Of a stretch of DNA of 64,000 nt, positions 24,400 through 36,109 are shown one piece after another. The notes under the pieces were generated by a model. That model was not told the origin of the DNA, did not search any database, and saw only the letters and a list, made by a program, of their open reading frames with translations. The stretch covers positions 155,644,501-155,708,500 of the forward strand of contig CM059582.1 of assembly GCA_030407085.1 (NCBI GenBank). Direction: 5' to 3'. The stretch is from Trichopria drosophilae (Eukaryota; Arthropoda; Insecta; Hymenoptera; Diapriidae). Numbering within the stretch: position 1 is the stretch's first letter; every line of letters begins with the position of its first letter. A program made the translations under genes and the position numbers.

Positions 24400-27320
24400 C
24401 TTGCACATGATATAATTTTTTTTTGTGGCGCGGTGTTAGTAATCAATTTCATATTTTTGATGCAACAAGTACAACTGATTAAATTGTGAATCAGTAATTT
24501 GCAGTTATAATAAACTATAATTGTATAAAATAACTTACATTAAATTTAAATTTTTGTCTGCAATTTATTGCTTCTAAAACTTTAATTATAATGTCTTAAA
24601 TGAGCTGAAATTTTGAAACAGAAACCGTGAGGTATATAAAATTTTAATGAACAGTCGCGTAAATTTCGGAAAAAAAAATTATTGCTGCTCGAACAAATAT
24701 TGTTCAATAAATGTTTATATATTACGACTTTAACTACAAAGAATTTTTTATTTATTAATAGGGTGCATTTCGAATTTGAAAAACCATGAAATTCTCTTCA
24801 TCAAGAATTTCGAATCCCACCAAATGGAGTGAAACTCGATTATGCTATTCATAGTTATAATCGAAACGGAGTAAATGGCGGGTATCTGTGTTTCTTATAA
24901 CCGACGTAAATGTTGGTTAAGTAAGAGGTGAATCAGGTAAAGTTGATTTTATTACTATTATAAATAGTGACAACAATTGGAAAGGTATAATATTGTCAAA
25001 CATCGAACGATTACTAAATATTCGTCGTACTTTTACCAACAGATGGCGTACAAAGCTATTTGTAATTTACTTATAATCGACAGAGATGAGGTAGACTGAG
25101 TAAATATACGCAAGAATCTTTTCATAGAGAGCCATACATTGCCGAAGATCGAGTTTCAGTTTACTGAACGGTTTAATTGGATTTGCCTTTGAGCGTGGAA
25201 ATCTATCACGCAATTTGATGAGTTTTATTTTTTTTCGACAGAATGTAAATTTATAATAGTAAATAGTGGCATTCTCATTAATAAATATATACAGTAAAAT
25301 GAGCTAAATTAATAATCACTTTGTATGTTCGTCATTTCCAAGAAAGGAAGTAGTCATGTTTAAGAAAGTAAATATAACATTGAAAACTGAAAATCTGTTA
25401 AAGATCAAAGATTATTTAATATATGTATTTTATTAACCGTCGACATTTTCAGTATATGATATATTGATGCTGTGAATCTAATTTATGATAAAATGTAGTG
25501 TCAGAATTTAATTATCCGTAATACATTTTTGGAGTCGAATTACTATAAAACAAATTTGTAATACAATATTAAATGTGTAAAAAAATATTTTCATTGTCTA
25601 CTGTAAAAACAGGATATTTCAGCAATTAAACGTAATTCTCACCGATTACGAAAATTGTGAACACATTACTGATTTGCACTACGGCTTTTGCATACGGGAT
25701 ATTTTCAGTGTCAATGAAATGAAATTAACGACCCCGTTGACATGCACCCTGCACACGCAGCACTGCTATGCTATGTGAAGCGTTCCGGACTCCAACAAAT
25801 CCCTCTAGCGCACTTTTTGTATTACGTGTTCCGGCTTTTAATTGAAGTTCGAACTATAGTGGTTAACAAACAGAGTTCAAACACTTGTTCGGTATTTTCA
25901 ACAATCCTGTTCGAATTAAACGATTACAAATGGTCGACGTAAAGCAAGAGAAAATTGAGATACCGAGAGTAATCACTGTATGAAGATTGCTTCTTGACGC
26001 AAGTGGAAGTGTACGAACATGAGAAGGACCCTGAGGAAAATTTATACTGGAAAGCCATCAGCTTATGATGGAAAGTTTTCGGCGTCGTAAAGAAAATAAG
26101 AAATTGCATAAAGAAGAACGAGTCGGTAATTGAGTTATTACGTAATTCACTTTTATTATTCACCTTCATTTCACTATTTATCCATTACTCAGCTCGTGTT
26201 GGTGAATTTTTTTCTATTTTGTTGCCGTATTCGTATACATGTCAAACTGCCTAGGATTTTCACTTCCGTGTGTAGTAACGTATGTTATAAGAACTATTTG
26301 TATACAATTTATTTATAAAAATTGCCCTATTATATTTATAGCGGCAATCTATTAGGATGTATCTGAATACGCCGCTTCTTATCTAAGTTATACGCATGAT
26401 TTACATATCCCAGAATATAACTTTCGGACATCATTTAGATCAGCTTGCTCGAACATTTTTCATATGCTCGAGAAAGTGCACTGTTCTGCGATAAATGTAC
26501 ACAGGATGCTTTAGACTCGCTTCCACGAATAAGTGCATGTGAACAAACAACGCGAACTGCTAATTCGCGGGTATCGTGCCGGCAATACGGAAAAACATTT
26601 TAAACCACATTTTAAATTCAGTACGTTTTTTGTGTCTTCCGACGTGTTTCTGCATAAGCTACGAGTGTTGTACGAATGAAAGGATTATGTCTTAACATTT
26701 CGCTCATGCGTATCAAATCAAAGAGAACCGAAGTTTTTACCGTCGAAGTTAATAAGAAATACAATGTGTTTTGTTCGAAGTGTATAATACAAACGAATGT
26801 TTAATAATTTTCAAAACTGTAACAATATTCGAAGTTAAAGCTGTATGTACCGATTAAGTCGAGGATCAGATTAATAAATATTATATATAAACATAAAGTT
26901 GTCATTTGTAAATAATCATGAATGATACGTTTTACTAGTTCATCAAATAAACATTTGGTGTGGCAATTCAATTTGAACATGGGAATTTTCTTTTAACAAT
27001 ACAATGATTTAAATATTCCTTAAATGAAAAAAGCATATTTCGTCGGGATATATTACATTCCATTTTTAATCATTCACTATATTCATTAAACAGTATTAAT
27101 TGCATTTGATATTTAACATTTAACAAATACCAAAGTGTAGTGCCAAATGAAGGTTTCAACGCGACGATAAGAATGCTCCCTTGAAATCAATTGTTTTTAT
27201 GAATTAATACAGAGCAAATATTAGGAAAATTCCATTTCTCAGCCATGGGTGGTTGTGCGCATTATTACAATATCATTTTATATCAATTTTCAATTTTGAT
27301 AAAGAATCTGCATATAGGTT
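24400..27320. other. AT-rich non-coding stretch
   Basis: No supported gene or element. Small GC-richer patches at about 25735-25830 and 26340-26690 contain short frames without motifs. Confidence 0.4.
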
Positions 27321-27327
27321 TGATTTC

Positions 27328-27737
27328 AAAGGACGATGCCTACGATTATAGGTGATTTCTGCCTCCAAGATGGAACCTCCGAAACTAACAATTTCCGTTA
27401 GAGTATGATGACAACTAACATCTAATGGCAAATTCGATTGCTTTATGATGTGGGAAAGTTTAAAATAACGTCTTTATGTCAGCGGGTTATACGTAGGAAA
27501 AAGTGTAATTTCAGTAGTAATAGGCCGCATTGTGTGTTGTTCGCTGTAGGTACGGACTGCTAACAACGATTTTTTAAACTTTCCCAGATGATAAAACATT
27601 CAAACACACAAACACACAAACACAATTCGAAGTTTCCATTAGTTGGTACTTCTCATCATACTCTACCACAATTTGTCAGTTTCGGAGATTCCATCTCTAG
27701 GGCGGAAATCCCTTATACTCGTGGGCATCCTCCTTTG
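27328..27737. mobile_element. Foldback/MITE-like element with ~150-bp arms
   Basis: 27328-27480 matches the reverse complement of about 27560-27737. Shared blocks include CAAAGGA-GATGCC at the outer edge, AGAGTATGATGA in the middle and GGGAAAGTTTAAAA at the inner edge. The right arm carries an extra ACACAA-rich insertion. No coding frame or clear target duplication was seen. Confidence 0.7.
27601..27626 (+). repeat. Short (ACACAA)n-like tract
   Basis: A C/A-only simple repeat with the pattern ACACACAA lies inside the right arm of the surrounding inverted repeat and is absent from the left arm, so it arose after the arms were formed. Confidence 0.8.
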
Positions 27738-27744
27738 TCATCGT

Positions 27745-30700
27745 GATAGCCGCGGAAGAAAAATATCACAATTGAGATATTATGTTATTAGATACTTTCT
27801 CAGTAGTGTCAAATTCCATGAATTGACGCATTATAGATTTTAAATATCGCTCAAGATATTCAAAGTCATTTATCAAAGATCATACGTAATATAAAATGCA
27901 AATTATTCTAAATATAACTATATATTAACGTTGTAAAATTTAAAAAAATGTATTGAATAAATTGTTTTTTTGAATGCTTTGTAAATATAACCAAATATTT
28001 AAGTAATACGCAAGACTAATAGGAATTATGTAATATTTTGTAAATATTAGTACAAGATCAGTATATATTACATTTAAGACGTTAGATATGCATAACAGGT
28101 TAAACTTTCTGGAACATGACGGCTTATTTATTCAATACGTAGAACTACGTTGATATCAGTATTTATGTTAACCAATCAACACAGCTACGACTTATATACA
28201 ATATAAGGGTAGAAGTTCCTAACTCCGGCATTTAGTAACTTCCGTGTTGATTCCTAAACCATTTAATATTATAATTGATCGACGTCAGCTGTACGCTGCA
28301 TATATTATAATTCTAGGTAGAGAATTAAATTCCCGTAAATATCGGGTTTGCTACCAGCTACTGCATAGTGTATATCTGCATAACGGTGTTAAAAATATAA
28401 AGTAACGTTAAAATCGCATTATAATTTCTCAATTTAGTTAATACTTTCTTGATAAATTACTGGACAGTTATCGTTTTAAAAAAGTATGGAAGTAGTATCT
28501 TATTTTGTATACTGTGAATGAACTAGAAATGTTTACGCGTAAGTTCTGTTCCGGATTCCAGATAAATGACATCTGGATGATATTTGATCAGGCCTAATTC
28601 TGCATTCTTCCACAAAACAAGAAAATGTTACTGAAATTAATTATATTATTATAAACATGATCATTACTAGTTACAATAATAGTACTATACGGCAGATATT
28701 TTGTTTTGTAAAATAGTAACGAGATATACAATGCGATTGTTTCTTCGTTCCAGTTTTGAACATGAAATTTTCGTAGCTTAAAAGGATTGTTATTATGATA
28801 TGCAAAATGTGTTTTTAATACTTCTTTACAAACTTAACTATAAGTTTGTGCAATGCATAATTACGTATATATTTAATTTCTCAGGCAAAATTCTAATATT
28901 TTCTTTGTTGTGTTACACACACGAAGAAAGGTTGAAAGTGCGCAAACAAAACACTCTGCGAAATTTGTGGCGCTATAACTTGAAAGTGTTTACGTTATGA
29001 AGGAAACTTTACGTGACTTTTAACTAGGAAATAATGCTTGAAATATAAATGTTACAAACTTAATTTTGGACAAACTTTTAACGTATTTTTGGTAAATATC
29101 CCTTTTTACGATCATTTGATATGTGTTTATTTTATTTATAACTATTTACTGCAATTATCTTAAATAGTAACTCATAATTATTTGAATTCATCAATGCTGG
29201 AAAAGTGAAGTTCTGTATTTTAATACAAATTTTTAAGAAATCCATTTTATTTATATACATTTTCTAGATAATAAAAATCAAAATATATATTGCCTGCGAA
29301 TAATAATAACGTGTAGCTTGAGAAACATTGATGTGTGAATGTTGTTATATAATTACCACATAATTAGTCATTAAACTTGAAAGAGTGCAAACTTCGCTTG
29401 GTCAGTAAATGAATGTCTCACTCAGTATTGTATTAGAGGCGGCTGCCATTCGACTGCATACCTTGCAAGAAAAAAACTATCTATATTCTGAGTAATGGCC
29501 AGTCAATCTGCTCATATATTCCACCAGGGAAGTTTTCATGCAGATTCGGAATTAACTATATACCTTCTGCATTTTTGTAATTGTCAAAATCCTGAATTAA
29601 CCGTAACTCAATTTGATATTGTAAGTGCTAAGAATTCCACATTACCCTCATTAGATTTAATTGATTTGTTGGGCTTTATCGCAATAATAACATTGGAATA
29701 ATTTAATGTGAATATTGTCATATGCGAGTTTAGGCAGTTTTGGTGTTCCAGTATCGCTTATTATATTTCTCTCTATTAGCAAATGATCTTGATACATGCT
29801 CTATGAGCAATTCAGTGTTTACGTATTTTCAGTTTACATATATATTTATATATTTTTATTACATTTGGGCTTACTATTTTACTGTTATATATCCTTATAA
29901 ATTAAGATAATATCTTGATATTTTGAGTTAATGTAGGAATTGTATTGGCAATATGTTATTATACAATATCATAAAGAATTACGTAGTAAAATGCATTTTA
30001 TAACAGCATGAAGGTTTGCAATATATGAACACGAATGTAAGGAATGCAAGTATACGCTGCACACATTAAAAAGCTACTGCCATGTATTGATAACGTCTGC
30101 CAGAACAATCAATCACAGTTTTTATAAGGTATTAATTGTTTATGAACAAATAGCATAACATAAATTGAATTTAATTTAATGTAGTATAATATTGATAAAC
30201 CTACAATGAAGCAAAATATTTCCGGTAAGCACTAATACAGTGCACCATTAAAATGAAGGATTTAAGTCCAGATGAATACTTTTTGTTGTGAACGGTTTGA
30301 CAGATAATATTGAATTAATAGGATTTATGCTCCGAATGATTGATATTGTATATTGCGTTTTTTATAAAGGCGAAGTATTTTTAATTAACTTTTAAATGGT
30401 GAATGATATATTTATATCATCTGTAATAGTAATGATTCTTTTATTCGAAAACAGCTTCAGATATTTGATTTTGCTGTCTTGGGCTGATCGAGAATAATAT
30501 ATGTATACAAAAGATGTGGTATTAGATACGCACATCGAAATGACATGCTCCTAACACCACATTATACTACCATACGAGTTCGTGAGCTATTTCAAAAATG
30601 AAAATTTTGTTTTTTTGTTGAACTGATATACCCTCTTGCACACTAGGACGATTATAGTCATAAAAACTACATGGATTTTATAGGGCAAAAGAATAACTCG

Positions 30701-31150
30701 TGCTCAGGATGGTTAATATAGGAGAGTTATTAGATTGAAACGGACACAATTCGATACGATTATTATTCATTAACATCAAAAAACAACGTGTGACGCATAT
30801 AACTGGTGGAAACGTTAAATCGTATTTCAAAGTTCACTAAATCCACTGGAAATATATATGAGACATTTTCTGTAGATCAGACTTCTTCTCTGTCTGCATC
30901 AATTTTTAAAATTGTACAACCTACCGTGGTTTCTGCATACGTCATAATCAGCTTTGTTGCCACTCGGGGCGACCACAGCTCTGTTTCGTTCCCATTAAAA
31001 AAAATCATAACGCAATAGAAGTCTTGCTATATATATATATATACAACGTGTTATATACTATATCAACATAAATGTGTATTATTGGTAATTTTTAAAAGTT
31101 TGGTTTTTGTTTTACGCGCTGAATCTTATATGTGTTGAATGTAAGATGGT
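27745..31150. other. AT-rich non-coding stretch
   Basis: No supported gene or element. A short (TA)n run of about eight units occurs near 31028-31043. The frames at 27643-27843, 28800-29000, 29495-29701 and 30806-31018 have no motif and are treated as chance. Confidence 0.4.
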
Positions 31151-31158
31151 ACAAGGTA

Positions 31159-31312
31159 CTCTCTAAATTCCTTGGAGTGAAAATTAAGCCATTCGTTTAC
31201 TCTGATATTTCACACTTCTAGGAGTGGGGTTTTTTCTTTTCACGCTTGATGGAGTTAAATGTCACTCTCAATAAAAGAGTGGCTCAATTTTCACTCCATG
31301 GAATTTAGAGAG
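31159..31312. mobile_element. 154-bp MITE with ~36-bp terminal inverted repeats
   Basis: The ends are CTCTCTAAATTCCTTGGAGT on the left and the inverse of CTCTCTAAATTCCATGGAGT on the right, continuing through GAAAATT and GCCA with few mismatches over about 36 bp. TA dinucleotides at 31157-31158 and 31313-31314 fit a TA target duplication, so a Tc1/mariner-type or other TA-targeting family is likely. The low divergence between ends suggests fairly recent activity. It has no coding capacity. Confidence 0.8.
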
Positions 31313-31314
31313 TA

Positions 31315-32099
31315 GGTGATAAAAACGAATTGCAATGGATTTTGAAAATGGATGTGAAATTGTATCTGACACTGTTAAAAAAATGATAAATACTCTGATG
31401 ACAAAGTTTATTAATTTTTACTAAGTTAATATATGTACTAGAGTAGTGATGATAGATTTAAAAGAATCACATACAGAATGTAACAAATTGTTCGGATACC
31501 ATGTTGTATTTTGTACACTTATTAAATTACTTAAAGTGGTCTGCATTTTACCCGATTCAACAACATAGTAGATTTTGAATGATGCGTGAGAAAAACTATT
31601 TAATTAACTAATGCTGTCCGATAGCAAAAGTAAACTCGCCTTATGAAGTGAATCATCGTTTAAGCTGTAATTTTGAATATCTAATCAAGCAATGCTTCGT
31701 TTTTTTTAGTTTTTGAACAAATCAGAGAATAATCGCTACATTTCTGAACAACGGTATTGTCTTCTTGAAAGATACTTACGGCGTGTCTTTTAAGACATAT
31801 GTCACACAATAAATATATTTAAGGATTTAATTATGCGTGGCGTATATTTTCGTATTATCTGTTTTTGATCCTTCGTGCAAGATTATATGTTTGTATAAAC
31901 CAATAATTAATACTATCAATTGCCCAACAAGCAATGGCGAAGAACTCATTATTCAAAACGCTTGGGAATCTTAAGTATGAGCGCTATCATAACGAATGTC
32001 CTCATCTCTTACAGGAATAAATAAGTTTCCGATTAACACATTAGATAACACAGCCCCACCAAAAAAAGGAAAGTCCCAATCTGGAGGTCAGACTATATC
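31315..32099. other. AT-rich non-coding stretch
   Basis: Nothing recognised. Confidence 0.4.
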
Positions 32100-32104
32100 T
32101 ACAA

Positions 32105-32480
32105 TATATTTTTAGGGTCGCTGAATCCGAATTCGAAGCCCATTCATCCCCATGATGTTAATTTATTGACATAAACTCAGAAAGAAATCTCAAATCTATC
32201 CTAAAACATGAGAATAAAGAAAAATTCTATTCTGAAAGGCATACCATGTTTCCATTATGTTTTTGTGGTCACTTAAATTGGATTCGAAATCCATTCGATC
32301 TTATCAGGTCAGTGTTTTGACACAACCTCAAAAATATCCTGAAAATCGACTCTGAAATGTTAGATTAAAGAAAAATTCTAATCTGAAAACCATATCACAG
32401 TTTCTTTTTGTTCTTCGGGTCGCTGAACCCGATTCCGAAGTGCATTCCACTCCATTACGGCAGGATTTACTACTTGAATC
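32105..32480 (+). repeat. Three ~150-bp direct repeat units (left arm)
   Basis: Unit starts lie near 32113, 32268 and 32417. The core is GGTCGCTGAATCCGAATTCG in unit 1, diverged in unit 2, and GGTCGCTGAACCCGATTCCG in unit 3. Each of the first two units ends with a TAAAGAAAAATTCTA-type block. The third is cut off after about 70 bp. All frames contain stops, so the units are non-coding. Confidence 0.65.
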
Positions 32481-33024
32481 ATTTTTAGCAGCATGCACGA
32501 GTGCTATTGCAAAGTGATTCCTGTATGCTTTCATCCACTTGAAATTCCACAATTCGGGCAAAAAATTGTGAAACAGCAATAAAAATAAGGATTTCGTAGG
32601 AGACTATCGGACTTAACTGCAATGTACTGTACTGAACAACTTTACTGGAATCTACTGGACACTATTGGACAATACTGGAATGTGATCCGCAGTACTGCAA
32701 TGTACTCAACAGTACTGTGTGGTTTTCCAATTTCTTGTGAATATACAAATTACATAATCAACGATTAGCAAATGCGGAAATTTAATGCTGGAAGGTTATC
32801 GAAAGTGACATGATGCATTTTGATTCATATATATATATATATATGTATATGTCTTCTCCAATTTAATTAATACACAATAAATATTAACGAATTCTTATTT
32901 AAGCCTATCATTTTATCGTTCATTTATCGAATCTGATCCAGAGGTAACTAACATATTTAACATAAGGATTAACGCATACCGATCTTGGGGATAATTTTGT
33001 CACATTATCTCTATTTTTTGTTCT

Positions 33025-33172
33025 ATATTAGCACAAATAAATACTCCAATTGTCGTCACAAACGCGATAGCGCACTGAATCTTCATTACTCATTACTCAT
33101 ATTAGCACAAATAAATACTCTAATTATCGTCACAAACGCGATAGCGCACTGAATCTTCATTACTCATTACTC
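33025..33172 (+). repeat. 74-bp tandem duplication
   Basis: Positions 33025-33098 and 33099-33172 are nearly identical with two differences. Each copy ends in CATTACTCATTACTC. The high identity indicates a recent local duplication. Confidence 0.92.
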
Positions 33173-33539
33173 ACACTAAGTCGAAAATGAAATATGTGGT
33201 GTCGTCCACTTTGGATACGTTGTCGAAAATCCAATTCAATCCAAAATCCATTGAAATTTCCAAAATATTATTTGGATCTGCAGCAATGTTGACTGGTCTT
33301 CTCCGTAAAGTGCGATAGACATGAATCCAAGATTTATGGTTGAAAATACCATGTGGGTTGCAAACCTAACCTCGAAGGCACCATGTGATTTGGAGACTGT
33401 TTCGGTGTCGAAACTGGTGTCATGAAATCCTGGCTAAGACACAAACACAAACCGCCAGAAAACTTCTCCACAGGTTTTCCATAAAAAAAAAAGAACGAGT
33501 TGTTTTGACACGCTCACCTCGTACTTCGACATCAATGTC

Positions 33540-34028
33540 GAAGTAATCTTAGAAATAACGCAGCGTCCAGCTCAGCCAGTGGACCGGGCATCATCGGAAC
33601 GGCACCAACTTTCCGTTTTCTGCCTGCGGCGATGGAATCAGCCTTCCCAGACGACCGCCGTGATAATTTGAGGATCCAAGCAATCTCGTGGCCAACACTT
33701 TTCACGTCGAGTTTTCAGGAAACTTGCAAAATGCCCACAGAATGGAGCCGACCTCAACGCACGTCCGGATATCTTGATGGCGAAACGGAGAAGAAGACCG
33801 ATTTTCGTGGGGGAACACGGGAGTGCGTTTCGTCGCCGCCTGACGTCGCCACACGCGGACCCCCACTTCCTTGCATTCCCCTAGCTTAAGCACTCGCCTC
33901 TCATGTGAACGCATCATTTTCACTAGTTCATGAGTACGTTCCCTTATTAAATCCCCCAGATGTATAGGCGCAACTATGTAACGCGTTACAACTGGAACGT
34001 ATCGGCCAGTTCTGGACACTTCAACCAA
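33540..34028 (-). pseudogene. GC-rich coding-like remnant, unrecognised
   Basis: This block is markedly GC-richer than its surroundings. The minus strand is open from 34028 to 33702 (about 108 codons, with RTGRYVPVVTRYIVAP near its start), stops, and is then open again in another frame to about 33540, including KVGAVPMMPGPLAELDAAL. One frameshift would join the two frames, as in a decayed gene. A strong donor-like GTGAGC follows at 33517 on the minus strand. I recognise no family. It could be a remnant of the element's own gene, a captured host exon, or chance openness in GC-rich DNA; the plus-strand frame at 33632-33889 shows that chance openness occurs here. Confidence 0.25.
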
Positions 34029-34149
34029 TTTTCCTTTATTTCACTAGCCACCAGTACAGTTTAATATTGTTCAGTATGTTCCAGTAATTTCAGTATTATA
34101 TAGAATTATCTACTACATATTCCAGTAGTGCCAAGTAATATCCAGTTAA

Positions 34150-34430
34150 GATGGTATGCCTTGCAGGACTGAATTTTTCTTTATTTTCATATTTTAGGGT
34201 AGATTTGAGATTTCTTTTAAAGGTTATGTCAAGAACTTAACGTGATGAGGCTAAATGAGCTTCGAATATGGTTTCAGCGAACCCAAAAACATAACGGACT
34301 TCTAAGTGCAAATTAGACTTCATTTTAACATTTTAAGGTCGAATATTATAACATTTTTTTAGGTTTTTTTGAGGTGATGTCGAAAACCTGACGTGATGGA
34401 GTCCAGATCCAAACTTTCATTTTTTTTGTG
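34150..34430 (-). repeat. Two inverted ~150-bp units (right arm)
   Basis: Read on the minus strand, a unit starting TTTTTGGGTTCGCTGAA near 34285 continues through GAAATCTCAAATCTACCC and AATAAAGAAAAATTC to CATACCATCTT at about 34150, matching the first left-arm unit. A more diverged unit occupies about 34290-34430. Confidence 0.6.
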
Positions 34431-34740
34431 AGGCTGTATAATTGATTCATGCAGAAAAATGCTGTCTTGTACTAGAATTTGTAAAATATCGAATTCACTT
34501 ACTTTTTCGGTGCATAAAGTGGCATATTCATGTACACTGTATAAAAGTAAGCAGTAATTTGTAAAAGTGACAACAATGCTTAAAAGTATGAACTTTTGCA
34601 TGCTGAGAGACCAGTGTTACAAGTTTAGGAGATTTTTTACAAAAGTTGGAGTAGCTTATGCATGCATTAGAACAGGAAAATGTTCCACCATCATAGCTCA
34701 AAATCGCTCTAAACTGGCAACACTGTTTATGACGTTAGCC

Positions 34741-34921
34741 GTAATAAGGAGAGCACAGCAGCCGTGTTATGTCAATATAAGACAACCGCAGCGTATATTT
34801 AAGATGGCTGCTATTCTAAAACAACAGACGGCTATTATGCGATATTTGATTTGTACAACGAATGCCTCCACTTCCATTCGAACACCAGTTGTCTGTGTTT
34901 AAGATAACTACTGGTCCCAAA
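34741..34921 (+). repeat. Dispersed ~180-bp repeat, copy 2
   Basis: This is the second copy of the family at 23144-23327, co-linear over its whole length with about two thirds identity, ending CTACTGGTCCCAAA. It overlaps the end of an ATG-initiated frame (34567-34902), which is therefore not a credible gene. Confidence 0.65.
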
Positions 34922-34924
34922 GGT

Positions 34925-36020
34925 TAAAAAAAATAGTGAATTAATCTGCTTATGCACAGAAATTTCGCCAACTGTCATTGTGTAATGTGTGTATATTTCC
35001 GAAGATTCCACGGAATCTTTTGTTTTATCAAACATAGACTTCATTAGTTTTCTTTAAGTAATATATAAAAATTAAGTATATATATATATACCTATCCTAA
35101 TTACTACGGAACACATGGAATAGTTTTTACCACCTTTTTCGATACCGTGTCCCATTTTCGTGTTCCGTTCCGTCTATCCTATATAACTATACCACATCGT
35201 TAGAAGGATTCAAACGTAGCGTGGATTACACCAAAAGAAGCAAAATTGATTCCAAGAGAGTAAAATTTAATCCTAAGTCGAATGCAATTATTACTGTCTT
35301 TATAGAGACTGCGTAATTGACTGTAATAATTTCAGTGTGCTGGGAAAATCGCTCTGGGTGGAGGATGTCTTGTGAAATGTCTTCTTCTGTCGTGTCAATA
35401 TGATTGTGTCTTCTTTCTTCTGAAAGGCAAACATTCATTGAAGCGGAAGATAATATCTAATTCTTTATAGGTTCAGAACTAATTTATAATAAGGCCCACA
35501 TGAGGATCCTGCGAAATGCGGGATGATAGCGATTTCTATAGTGCAATTATCAAAGTATGTTCGCAGATACTATATGAAACCGCATTTTCGAGTGGACTAC
35601 TCGTGCTGTTTGAGGAACAGGCCGCTTTTATGGATGAAGCACGGATACCATCATCTTTTTTTACCATAATACAGTTTTTTATTTGTTAACCAGTATTAGA
35701 ATTATATTGCCTGTTCATGAACTTGAAGAGTCTGCAGAAATGCATTTTTAGGAAAACTATTTAATCTGAGAATTTGTGCTGCATTTGATCCAACTTTAGG
35801 TTACTGGAAGCTTTAATCTTAAAGTTTATTTAACTGATTGATATTTCTTTATAAGTGTATTCAATAAACTAAATCAATCAGTTGAAATAAATCAATTATA
35901 ACTCCGAGATGAATAATTTTTAGATATTCTAGCCACTCACTACGAAAAATTGGTTAAGTCCCCTAAAAATCCAAAAAAGTAACTTGCCTTACATTTATTC
36001 TCAGTCTCTTCTTAATTACC
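34925..36020. other. AT-rich non-coding stretch
   Basis: Nothing recognised apart from a short (TA)n run near 35076-35090. Confidence 0.4.
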
Positions 36021-36022
36021 TC

Positions 36023-36109
36023 CCCGAGTAGAAATTTATTAGGGCCCTGACCAGGGTCTGACCCAAAGCGTTACACCCTGATCAGGACCTGAACAAATTT
36101 CTGCTCGGG
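36023..36109. mobile_element. 87-bp MITE, copy 1
   Basis: Inverted ends CCCGAGTAGAAATTTATT and AAATTTCTGCTCGGG enclose internal partial palindromes around GGGCCCTGACCAGGG and CCCTGATCAGG. A same-length copy with high identity lies at 52228-52314, which defines the element boundaries. It is far too short to code. No target duplication is clear at this copy. Confidence 0.85.

Larger units (their letters stand above)
32100..34430. mobile_element. Compound inverted structure with subrepeat arms
   Basis: The left arm (about 32105-32480) has three direct units of about 150 bp, each starting near a GGGTCGCTGAA-type core and carrying GAAATCTCAAATCTA and ATAAAGAAAAATTC blocks. The right arm (about 34150-34430) carries two such units inverted. 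Inside these, clusters of TACTGGA/TACTGCA motifs (32620-32715) are mirrored by TCCAGTA motifs (34045-34155). The core (about 32720-34040) contains a 74-bp tandem duplication and a GC-rich, partly open region. The symmetry suggests one decayed transposon with long subrepeat-bearing termini. Two independent repeat clusters in opposite orientation are the alternative. Superfamily unknown. Confidence 0.55.

Noticed and set aside
34567..34902. 111-residue plus-strand frame
   Set aside because: Its second half overlaps dispersed repeat copy 2, while copy 1 of that repeat has no matching open frame.
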